64,000 nt of DNA, from contig CM034240.1 in NCBI GenBank assembly GCA_019916065.1, positions 39,706,561 to 39,770,560 of the forward strand, read 5' to 3'. Position 1 is the stretch's first letter. Each line of letters begins with the position of its first letter. Below the pieces are notes generated by a model. That model made no database searches and was not told where the DNA came from. It saw only the letters and a program-made list of their open reading frames with translations. Positions 36,001 through 48,000 of the stretch are shown piece by piece. The position numbers were made by a program, and so were the translations under genes. This DNA is from Vitellaria paradoxa. Taxonomy: Eukaryota > Streptophyta > Magnoliopsida > Ericales > Sapotaceae.

Positions 36001-39000
36001 CCCCCCCCTCGGGGTTCCTTTTGATCATGTATCTTCTTGTGCATTGAGAAAATTGATTGAATTAATATTTAGATTGTTTTATTTGTCATATTCAATTCAT
36101 TTTGTGGCTCTGTTACGTGTTGGCTTGTTTTAATTTTTTTTTGGTATATAATTGTGGTTGAGAGAAGACTAAGAAGGACAACAAACGTTTCAGAGAATCA
36201 ATTTGGTTTCATGCCTGGAAGATCAACCATGGAGGCTATCTTTCTCTTGAGGAGGTTAATGGAACAGTATAGAGAAGGTCAAAAAGATTTACATATGGTG
36301 TTCATCGATTTAGAGAAGGAATATGATCGGGTTCCTAGGGAGATTCTATGGAGAGTATTGGAAAAGAAAGGAGCGTGTGTCGCATATATTGAGGCGATAA
36401 AGGACATGTATGATAGAGCCATGACATCTATACGGACGACTGGTGGAGAGACTAATGAGTTCCCTATCACGATTGGTTTACATCAAGGCTCAGCGTTAAG
36501 CCCGTACTTGTTTGCTTTAGTTATGGATGAGATTACAAGACATATTCAGGATGAGGTGCCGTGGTGTATGCTATTTGCAGATAATATTGTTTTAGTAGAT
36601 GAGACGAGAGAAGGAGTGAATGCTAAGCTAGAATTGTGGCGGGATACGTTAGAGACAAAAGGGTTTAGGCTAAGCCGATGCAAGACGGAATATATGGAAT
36701 GTAAGTTTAGTCAAAGTAGGATAACGAGTAGTATAGAAGTAAGTTTAGGCACACAAAAGATTGTAGAGAAAGATAAATTTAGGTACCTTGGATCTATGGT
36801 GCAACAAGATGGAGGGATTGATACTGATGTAAGTCACAGGATTCAAGCTGGATGGACCAAATGGAGGAGTGCTTCGGGGGTTTTGTGCGACCGAAAAATC
36901 CCCCTCAAGGTGAAAGGAAAGTATTATAAGGTAGCGGTTAGACCAGCGCTGCTATATGGATCAGAGTGTTGGGCAGTAAAGCATAATCATGGTCAGAAGA
37001 TGGTAGTTGCGGAGATGAGAATGCTAAGGTGGATGTGCGGGATTACAAGGATAGATAGGATTAGGAACGAGGAGATTAGGGGCAAAGTAGGAATAGCACC
37101 GATTGAAGATAAAATGAGAGAAAACCGATTAAGATGGTTTGGCTATGTTAGAAGGCGTCCAGCAGAGGCACCTGTTAGAAGGTGTGAAAGTATGGAGATT
37201 GTCAGGAGTAGGAGAGGTAGAGGAAGACCCAAGAGGAGCTGGAAAGAAACCATTAAACATGGCCTAACCTACCTAGATTTATCGGAGGACATGCTCCTAA
37301 ACAGATCAAATTGGCGTCGACAAATCCATATAGCCGAGGTGGGAAAAGGCTTGGTTTGGTTTGGTTTGGTTTGGTTTATATAATTGTGGTTGATAAACAG
37401 GCAAGTTTAGGTCGGGTCATAACAAGTTGTGGAATGAGTTGAACCCAATTTTGCCAATTTAATAATGGATCATTATTGGGCAGGTTTGATATGGCTTATA
37501 AATCAAACTTGCAAGCCTGTATTCAACCCGTTTAACAGTTTTCACAAAGGTTTTTGCATAGCGGCGAATCAGTGTTCTTGCTTTAAAAGCCCTCCCTCTC
37601 GAGTCTCAGCAGTCTCTTTGTGTTCGACTCATGTTTCAGCAAAAAAAAGAGATGACTAAAAGCAGGAATTTTCACACACACACACACACACACACACATA
37701 AAGTGCGAGAGGGAGAGGGGGAGAGAGAATCAAAGTTCTAGAATGAGAGACTTGAGATATGTATATTAAAAGAGTAGATTTATTGAGTATCGGTTTTCAA
37801 CAGCCACTGCGAGGTTGTTTCTCTTCAGTTTTAAGAGCAATATTGGGTTTCGCATTTTTGCTGTGGGTTTGACGATCTCAGTGATTTGGTATCATCTGCA
37901 GATCTTTGGAGAAATTGTGTTATTGTAATTGGATTATCAATGAGTCTTTATTAGAACCCACTTAAATCTATTTAATAATAGGATATTTTCTCTCCCATCT
38001 GATTATACCTGTTTAAATTTTTTATTTGACCCAAAATCATTTATCTTGGGTTTATTTGGGTGGGTTAAGGTCACAATTGCCAGCTCTAATATTACCACAA
38101 TAAAACCCTCTGCTAATGAGTTACCAGTGGGAGCTTGGTAAATGACTCTCCCTGGGCTTACAATTGATTCCCCTAACCCATTCACCCAAAAATCCATTTG
38201 CTAACCCATGCATCGCCCAAAGTTGTTTCAAATGATACTTTCAGCTTCCCTTCACCCAGATTCATTTGTTGCATATGCAGCCATGATAGAACAAAGATGT
38301 GGTTATATTTGGTTGACGGGTGGGAAATGCTTTTGTTAGTGAACAAGAAGATGGAATCCAATTAAAAAAGTCTTATCAATAGAATTTCTATTTATCTGTT
38401 ATCTATGTATAGGTTGTGGTGCATAGATAGTTTGAACTGTACAGGAACAGTTTTTCTCACTACCGCTTATGCAAAAAACAATCCCACAAAATTGATAGTT
38501 CAAACTGTATATGACCAATAACCAATTTTAGCTCGAATTGTTAATAGGGTAAACTCCAAATGAGATGTTTATTAGCTAAGAAGGACCCTTCAAAATTCTT
38601 TATCATCGAACCCCTTTGTTGTTCCCTTGTACAGCTCTTATCATTGTATTAGAGGATAATGTCATTTCAGAAATTGCTTCTGCAAGTGTTAATGTTGGGT
38701 ATTGATTTGGTAGCATTTAATTTTAGGCAACCATTGGGAAAGAGAAAGAAGAAGATATGGAATTTGGTTCCCTTTTGTTTATTTTGGTTGATTTGGAAGG
38801 AAAGAAATAGGAGGATATTTGACAACATAGAGAGGACTGTTTTGCGTGTCAAAAGTTTATTTCTCTCTTGTTTGTATAGTTGGGTGGAAGAAGGAAGAGA
38901 GATTGATCTTTGTTCTTTTATACATTTTATTGCTAGCATGTAGTGATTAGAGGAAACTGTAATTTGTTTCTTTCTTTTTAGCATCTCTTCGATGCTTTTA

Positions 39001-42000
39001 ATAAAACTTGCTTATCTTTAAAAAAAAAAAAAATTTGGGCAATTCCTCAGGTGTTTCTTGCCTCATTTGTATCCTAAATATCTAACATATCTTTTTTTTT
39101 TTTTTTCTCTTTTTACTTGTCAACCCCACCTAGTGGGACAAGGCTATTATTGTTGTTGTTGTTGTCGTCGTCTCTTTTTACTTGTCAATATATATATATC
39201 CTTAAATTTCTTTTGTTTGCCTTGTTCATGGTTTTTCAATTTGTGAGCAGTTCGATGATATTGGTTATCATGGCACAAAAGTCATCATCTACAATTTATG
39301 GTTAAGTAATGATGGTACCATGGAGCTAGATTTTGACTCAGATCCTGAGGTTTGATTAATGTCCACGTGATTTCTGTTTCTTATCTGCCCTCTAGAATTA
39401 TTTCTTGTAAGATGCTACTTGTGACATGATGGTTGCAGGATATTTGTATAAGTGGGGATGCCAAGCTGAAAGATAAAGTTATCAATCGGATAGCAATAAG
39501 TGAGCAGCACATGGCTAACCAACTGCGTCATTCTCTCCGTGTAAGTGTAGGTTTTAGAACTAGTATTTAATTAAGTGCATATGGTGAGCACCTACTAAAT
39601 TTCCTCCCCTTACTATTCTCAGGTATATTTGTCTATCTTGTACTTGCGGAAACCTGAAAACTTCAGAATAATATTGCGTGGACGAGTTGTTGAGTATCAT
39701 AATATCGCCAGTGATCTCAAATTTCCAGAATTCATCTTGTACAAACCTCAGTGTGTTGGATCTGTAGAGGTTGTATTCAGTTATTGTGATTTTCTGATTT
39801 TGTCATATATCGTCTTCACCTCCTGAAAGTGCAATGTCTCCTTGTGAATTGTCGAGTTGTTTCAATGGTTCTTGTAAATAAACAAGGATTGAATAGAATG
39901 GCTTGACACCTTAGGGTTGTCTAAGTGTATAGTTATATAGGTAGGGCCATGTACAAACTAGGGAACAACCAATAATCTTACTAATCAAATCAAATCTCCT
40001 ACTCTGATTTCTTATGCTAGGAATGTATTTACAATCTTCTAACAGTTCCATTTCTAGCTTCAACTTGTGTAATCAATGCTGCTTTTGAAGTAGCAGAGAT
40101 ACATTTTTGTGTATAATGATGTCCGTCTCAAATCCATATCAGTTGCTGGTGGTGCACAAAAGAACTGAACATCCTGCAAACCAAGCATGTGTTTGGTTTG
40201 GCTCATCCATAAGTCCTAGAACTAACCATATTGGTTGCTTAGCATGCCTCAATGTTGTTGGTCATGGCTATCTTATACAGATACTTCTAAATATAACTAT
40301 TGTATGTAATAGGCCATTGGATACTTATGCCCCATAAATTAATTGTACATATTTGGTAGTTGCCATTCACTACTAAGCTTTGGTTTAAACATGCAGGGCT
40401 CAGTACTCACAACAATAGGCTTTCTGAAGGAAGCTCCACAAGTTAATATTCATGGTTTCAATGTCTATCACAAGAATCGTCTAATACTGGTGATTAGTTT
40501 TACTCAATTTGTTTGTTTTTTAGTAGACTAGATTGCATTGTGTTGCTAGCTTTGCATCCTTTACAATTATTTCATTATGTGGTCCTAAGGTTAAAGTACA
40601 AAATGTGGTTTGATAAAATGTTGTTCGGTGTTAATTTATAATCTGGACTATAGTCCTTACTACTTTGGTAGGATTTGTGTTGCCCTAAATCTGATAAAAC
40701 GTTACTCAGTGTTGGTTTATAACCTGGACTTATAGCCTTTACTACTTTGGTAGGATTTGAATTGCCCTAAATCACCGAAGACCTTTTTTTTTTTTTTTTT
40801 TAAAAAAAAATTTTCTTTTTGACTACCTGGTTAAGAATGAATTTTGCAGGCAGATTGGTTCTAAAAAAATTTCTGAGTTTCATATTATGGTGTTCCAGAT
40901 TACTTACTCTGAATTCTGTGAAGAATTTCCTTCCGTCTTTTACTCAAGCTATTTCTTCCCTTCCTATCTCTTCTTCTTCTTCTTCTTCTTTTTTTTTTTT
41001 TTTTAAGGAGTATTAATGAATTTACCCATATTTACAAAAAAAGAGGCAAAAAGACAATTTTTAAATCACTGCTTTAAGATGATTTTACTCGGAAACTTTT
41101 AAAGTGTCACGCAATGTTTCTTCTAAATTTCCAAGTGCCCTGGGTGGGGGAGTTGTTCTTTGCAAACAAAGTAGGTGGTATTTTTGTCTGCAGAAATTGT
41201 CTTTTCCACTATTGGGATTTATTTCCTACATGACTATCACGCTGTATGATAGATGGCTACCGCTGTGCTTTCCTCCATTCCTCTTAAATTACAATATCTT
41301 GTTAAACAAATTAGTCAACCAGACTACTATTTCATCACATAAACAACATGGAACTACTAAGGATTCTCTAGGTCTTACTGCTTTTCTAATTTGATTTTTT
41401 TGATAGTCTCTTTTATATCTGTAACCTAACTTTCAAGAAAAATCCTCAGTGATGTTATTGCTAGAGTGACTAGATTCTCTTCAATGCTTGCATAACATTT
41501 CTCATTAGAGAGCCATTGGAAATAGCTGCTTCATTTTTCATTAATCTTATGTTCCTGTTACACTCGTGTTGAAGCAACTGATTGTTGCTCTGGTCAAAGG
41601 TTTGAACTCAAATCCTGCGGCAATGATTAAAAAGATTGCTGGACTGTTCTGAATAAAGAAGATGGGAAGCATTAAAAGATCCTATCAAGCTGGAAATGTC
41701 ACTATTGACATTGTTGAGGATCTGAAGATCAAAGGAGGCATAAGATTAGTAGAGAGAGGACGAGGATATGTTCAGGTACTAGTTCTTTACGAAGAAGAAT
41801 TAAGATGGCTACAGAGCATTTGCTGGAAAGCTCAAAGGAGGGAGAAGGGGAAGCAACAGTTAGGCAGTATTAGAGGTGGAGCCAGAACAGTTATATGTTC
41901 ATTGATTTCTGATGGTTTAGGGAGATTGCTGGAACTCAGACTTTTTGCTCCTTTTGGAAGAAGATTATTATTAATTCCCGAGTTAATAGCTGGAAAAGGC

Positions 42001-45000
42001 TGGGACTTCTTGGCTGAGCTTATAGATTCCTTTCTTCCTAAAAGATCTCAAAACATAAAGAGAGCTTCTTTTCCTTCTGGTTCTGTCCCGAATCAGATTG
42101 CAAGTAGTTTTATGCAGAAGGAAAAGGATTCACGTTCCTATCTTCAAGCTGCAGCAATTCCGGAATGGAATTCTCATAGAATTCAAAGTTCCACCAACAA
42201 AGAATATGTATTAGTCAATTTTGAGGATGCTGTTAAGAGTAGCCATAGCATGAAAAGGTGCTTGGTAGGAAGCTTTGGAGGTTCAGGTTTTGTTCGCCCT
42301 GATATTATCAAAGTCCAAAGATGGGTTCATCGAAAATGGCCTTTTCCTGGAGGAGTTACTGTTAAAGAATTGGACGAGGATAGACTTCTTTTTATTTTTC
42401 CCTCAACTGAATTAGCAGTCCAGGTTCTTCAGGAAGATCATTATATAGAAGGGAATTATTTATTTTTGGATGTATGGCATAGTTGGGCATGCTGTTCAAG
42501 GAGAGGATGGAATCAGAGTACTGTTTGGATTAAGGTTATGGGAATACCAGTTTTCCTCAGAAACAGAAATGTGATCCAGAGTATAGGGGATTACTGTGGA
42601 GGATTTGTAGAAGTAGAAGAAAATTGGAACAACTCTTCGAACTATAAATGGATTAGAATCAAAGTTAGAGGGGATGGTCGATCAATTCCGATGCATGTTC
42701 CTTTGATTGTTGGTCAAATCAAATATGAGTGTCCAATTTGGGTAGAGAGAAAACCATGGGTGGACTGGTACGGTGCAACTTCAATCAATGGTTTTTTCCG
42801 GCCACCAGGGGGGGAGAAGACGGAGGCTCGTGGATTAAGAGATGATGCAATGAACTTCTGCAATCTTGGTAATCGAAAAGCCAAGTTCATTCAGAAAACA
42901 GAGGTACATAATCCTAAAAGGCACCTAATTAATGAGAGGAAAACAGAATGGGTTCGAGTAGGTGAAGAATCAAAGAAGACTAATCATCAGGTAGCCCTAA
43001 ATTCTCCCATTAATTCTGAGTCTCTTGGTATGAACTCATTTATGAAGGACCAATTACAGATGCCAGCTTTAAGTACCTCATTTAATCAGTTTGAAATCCT
43101 AATTAAGGAATCAATGAATGAAGATATTCAGCAATTGACTGCAGACAATGTCGGTATTTCTCAGTCGATAGTAGTTAATGATACTGAGCCTCAATCGTTA
43201 GAAGTTAATGCTGCAGAGTCTGGGCAAACCTTGTTGACTGATATTATGGTGGACAGCGATAAATTCTTTGGAAGGACATACAGGCTCAGGAAGCAGGCAA
43301 TCAATCCTACAACCGATGAACTTTTAGTTTATGAGAAAAGGTTAGTTCCATATGGAGAGCAGTACTCATTAAACGGTGTTGATATCGAGTGTCAACCTCT
43401 GGCTGTTATTGAACCTGATGAAGATTGGTCTAAAGAGAATCATCTTTTGATGCTCGAGAATTGTGGACAGGATCACAAAAAGATTTCAGCTTGGGTGATT
43501 AACCGGATGAAATCCTTTAAGAAGATATTGGGCATTTCTAGTGAAGGATTTGAAGACCAGTTAATGGAATTGTTACCAATCCATAGAAGAAAAAAGACGG
43601 AGAAGTAATAGTGAGCATTAGAATCTTAAAAAGAGTCGGACAAAAGGTGGAGTCAGAGAATTAGAGAATTTGCAATGCTCCATGATTTATGATAAGGAAG
43701 ATGGAGGCATTGTTAAAGGAGAAGTAAGGGGGGGAGCAGCACTGTCTTTGTTTGTTAGATGAAGCCAAGAATATTGAGTTGGAATGTAAGGAGTTGTAGA
43801 GGAACGGAGAAGCAATTGGTGATCAAGTCACTAATTAACAAATAGCATCCTGATGTGGTATGTCTGCAAGAAACCAAACTTAGCAAAGTTGACGACTTTA
43901 TTGTTAGAACACTTTGGGGAGGTAGCTGGTGTCAATGGAAGGCTTTGGAGTCAGTAGGGACCTCGGGAGGCATACTCATCATGTGGGACAGCAGGAAATT
44001 GCATGCAGTGGAATTCGAGTGTGGTTCTTTCTCCATCTCCTGTATGTTTAAGCATATTGATGAGGACATTACTTGGTCCTTTACAGGAGTCTATGGACCA
44101 GTTGACAGCCAGTGGAAGCCAGGTTTTCTTGAAGAAGTTGGTTCAGCAATTTTTAGGTGGAATATATCTTGGTGTTTGGGGGGTGATTTCAACATGACTA
44201 AAAGTACAGAGGACAAATGGGGGTGCAAAACAAGAACAAAGCAGATGAAGTTTTCAGATTTCATTGAAGATTTACAAGGCATCGACTTGCCTTTAAGTGG
44301 CAGTAAATACACCTGGAGCAACAGAATCTGCAAATCCAAGATTGATAGATTTCCGATTTCCACGGACTGGGAGGACCTATTTCCTGCAGTCCTTCAGAAA
44401 TCTCTGCCTAGGATCACTTCAGACCACTTCCCTATCATGTTGGACGGGGGAGGAATTAAAAAGGGACCAAGACCATTCAGGTTTGAAAACATGTGGTTGA
44501 AAGTTGAGGGATTTAAAGACAAGGTTGCACAGTGGTGGAGCAGCTATTCTTTCACTGGTTCAGCAAGCTACAGATTGTATCAGAAACTGAAGAATTTAAA
44601 AGCAGATTTGAAGCACTGGAATTCAGAGGAATTTGGGAGGCTTGATCAGCAGAAAGCTCAACTGGAGAAAGATATTCAAGACCTTGACTCGATGGACAAT
44701 GATGGTACTCTAAATGATCAAGGGAGAGATTTTAGAAAGGAAAAGATTTTAGGATTAACAAATTTACTTAATTTGGAGGAAATATGTTGGAGACAGAAAT
44801 CAAGAATTCGATGGTTAAAAGAAGGAGATCGTAATACTAAATTCTTCCACAAAATGGCTTCGGCAAACAAAAGGAGAAATTGGATTGAAAAACTGAAAGT
44901 CAATGGGGAGATTATTCAGGATCAAGGGGTTATAAAGCAGTCTATTGTGGATTTTTACAAGAATTTGTTCACTGAAGAAGAAAAATGGAGGCCTCTTGTG

Positions 45001-48000
45001 AATGGATTATCTTTTTCTCAGCTCAGCTCCTTTGCTACAGCAAGTCTTGAATCCCCATTCTCTGAAACGAAGGTTCATCAGGCACTAATGGAATTAAAAG
45101 GTGACAAGGCTCCTGGACTTGATGGGTGGTCCATTGCGTTTTTCCAAAGCCTTTGGCACATTCTCAAGGATGATCTGATATCTGTTTTTGATGAGTTTCA
45201 TGATAGTGGCAGATTCATACGAAGTTTAAATACAACTTTTATCGCCTTAATTCCGAAAAAGAGTGGAGCTGTGGAACTCAAGGATTACAGGCCGATTAGT
45301 CTGGTGGGAGCTATTTATAAGTTGTTGTCCAAAGTCCTAGCTAACAGATTAAAACAGGTATTGGATAGCCTAATTTCTGAATCGCAGCATGCCTTTGTTA
45401 GAGGGAGACAGATTTTGGATGCAATTCTTATCGCCAACGAGGTTTTGAATTCAAAGGTAAAAAGTAGGAGGTCTGGAGTGATTTGTAAACTGGATATGGA
45501 AAAGGCCTTTGATCATGTGAACTGGAACTTTTTTGCTTTATCTGCTAGGTAGAATGGGATTTGGTAATAGATGGTGCCAATGGATTAATTGGTGCATTAC
45601 TTCGGCTCGCTTTTCTGTTTTGATTAATGGCACGCCGGAAGGTTTCTTTGCTTCATCGAGAGGTTTGAGACAAGGTGATCCCTTATCTCCTTTCCTCTTT
45701 ATTTTGGTTATGGAAGTCTTCAGCCGAATGATGAAGAATGTGGAACAATCAGGTTACATTAAGGGTTTCTCAGTCTTATCAAACAATAGAAGTATTAGTG
45801 TATCTCATCTTCTATTTGCAGATGATTCCATTGTTTTTTGTGATGTTGATTTGAATCAGTTGGGCCATCTTAGGTGTACTTTATTGGGTTTTGAAGCTGT
45901 TTCTGGATTGAAGATTAATCTAAGTAAATCTGAGCTTCTACCCGTGGGATCAAGTACAGAAGTAGATCATCTTGCTGTAGTTCTTGGCTGCAAAATTGGA
46001 GAACTACCCACAGTCTATTTGGGTATGCCTCTCGGCTCCAATTTTAGATCAAAATAGCTCTGGGATTCAGTCATTGAGAGGTGGAGGACTCGGCTGGCCG
46101 AATGGAAAATAAAATATCTCTCAACAGGGGCGAGAATTACATTGATTGAGAGTGTCCTATCTAGTCTCCCTACATACTTTTTTTCTCTATTCTTTGCCCC
46201 TGCGTCGATAGTGAAAGAAATGGAGAGAATGCAAAGAAACTTTCTATGGGGTAGAAGTGAAGGAGTCTTTAAGCACAATCTAGAGGATTGGAAAGTAGTT
46301 TGTCAACCTATACAAGCGGGTGGTGCTGGTATAAGACAGTTAAAGACGCAAAATGAGGCACTTATGGGGAAGTGGCTTTGGAGATTTTCTCATGAGGATG
46401 CATGTCTATGGAAAAGATTGATTGAGGCAAAATATGGTGTGGAACAAGGGGGGTGGATATCAGCTGAAGGTAATCATTGTTACGGAGGAAGCTTGTGGAA
46501 TAAAATCAGAGGGAATTGGCCGAGATTTGTCAGTTGTTTATCGTGACAGGTGGGTAGAGGCGAAAGAATTATGTTCTGGAAGCATCCTTGGCTGAAAGAA
46601 GGTTGCCTTCGTGATGCTTTCCCTGATATTTTTGCAATTGCGCGGGATAAGAATGCATTAGTGGCAGATTACTGTACTGGTTTGGGCTCTAATAGAGTAT
46701 GGAATATTCAGTTACGAAGGAACTTAAATGACTGGGAGTGGGACAACTACTGCTCAATTATGGATCTTCTTTATTCTCTACCAATGGTTGACACCACAGA
46801 TTCTATGAATTGGAATCAAACAACTCAGAGAAATTTCACAATGAGTTCCTATTATACATTCTTGCAAAAAGTTGAGAAGGATGTTTTTGATTGGAAGAAG
46901 TTATGGAGGGCTCAGGTCCCCACAAGAGTCATTTTCTTCTCTTGGTGTGCTTTGAGGGGAAGGATTTTGACTATGGATAACCTCAAGCGTAGAGGCTACT
47001 CATTGGTTAACAGATGCTACTTTTGTCATAATCATGAAGAAACTATTGAGCATCTACTCATTCACTGTACGTGGACCATTGAAATTTGGAGTCTTATTCT
47101 TTTCTGCTTTGGGGATCCAAATGTGCTTTCCTGCTAAGCTGAAATGCTTCCTCTCAGCTTGGTGGGGGCAATCAATGGGAAGAAGGAAAAAGAGGATTTG
47201 GAATCTGATCCCTTATTGCCTTTTTTGGTTACTTTGGAAGGAACGTAATAGAAGGATTTTTGATAATGAAGAAAGGACTATTTTGAACTCCAAAAGCCTA
47301 TTTCTCTCTTGTTTGTATAGTTGGGTGGAGGAAGGAAAGGAGAACGATCTAAATTCCTTTCTACTTTTTATAGCTATCATGAAGTAGAGCGGGGTTTTTG
47401 TAATTTGATATTCTTGGCATCCTTTCGATGCCGCTTTAATAAAATTCTTATTTATCTTTTCCAAAAAAAAAAAAAAAATGTTCCTGTTACACTCGTTCTG
47501 ACCTTTAGTAATATTCTATGAAGTTTTAAGCCTTAACCTTTTTGTTTCTGTTCTTTTTACAAGTTTATATATACCTTTCCCCTTTATTACCAAATTTCCC
47601 ATTCCTTCAATATTTTTCCTTTGACATTGACATTTTCTCATTGTTTTTTTATTAAGATTGAAGTACTCTCAACATTGACATTGTATTGCTCACTTGCGTG
47701 GTGAGCAGATATTAAAAAATTAAGAAATAACCTACTTTTTCTTTTGATAAGTAAAAGGTATATTAGAAAAAGGTATTAAGGGGATGCTGCCCGCTTATAA
47801 AAAAATCTCACTCTGAGTGACTATGAGGTGTTCATGTGGTCAATGTAATACAAAAAAACTATGTAAATCCGGCTCTCTACCCTCAATAACCAAATGTATG
47901 GTATAGACAAAAACATCCTTTTCAATTTGAACAGAGGAATTTCTACTTCTTTGAAAAGTTCTTCTATTTCTCTCACCCCACACGATCCACACAATTCAAA

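Larger units (their letters stand above)
35965..39250 (+). other. MORC intron H-I (3.3 kb), retroelement-rich
   Basis: Three non-LTR retroelement insertions lie here, all described separately: an RTE at 36162-37376, an L1 tail near 38725-39033 and a 47-bp LINE/SINE tail at 39124-39170. Between them, 37394-38724 has a CA microsatellite at about 37673-37698 and otherwise no recognisable gene. Confidence 0.8.
41568..47477 (+). mobile_element. Full-length L1-type LINE with 19-bp target-site duplication
   Basis: The element spans 5.9 kb between two copies of ATGTTCCTGTTACACTCGT (41549-41567 and 47478-47496, the last A shared with the tail). It has a 94-bp leader, ORF1 (41662-43608), an inter-ORF spacer, ORF2 (from 43759) and a 3' UTR with AATAAA at 47438-47443 and a 16-base A-run. 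It lies in the same sense as the MORC gene, so its polyadenylation signal could end host transcripts early. ORF1 is open but ORF2 carries three stops and two frameshifts. Confidence 0.95.

Noticed and set aside
38659..38943. 94-codon ORF as a MORC alternative exon
   Set aside because: It matches the L1 ORF2 C-terminus and ends in an A-run typical of a LINE tail.
41662..43608. 648-codon ORF as a host gene
   Set aside because: It is L1 ORF1, enclosed by the element's target duplications and followed by ORF2.
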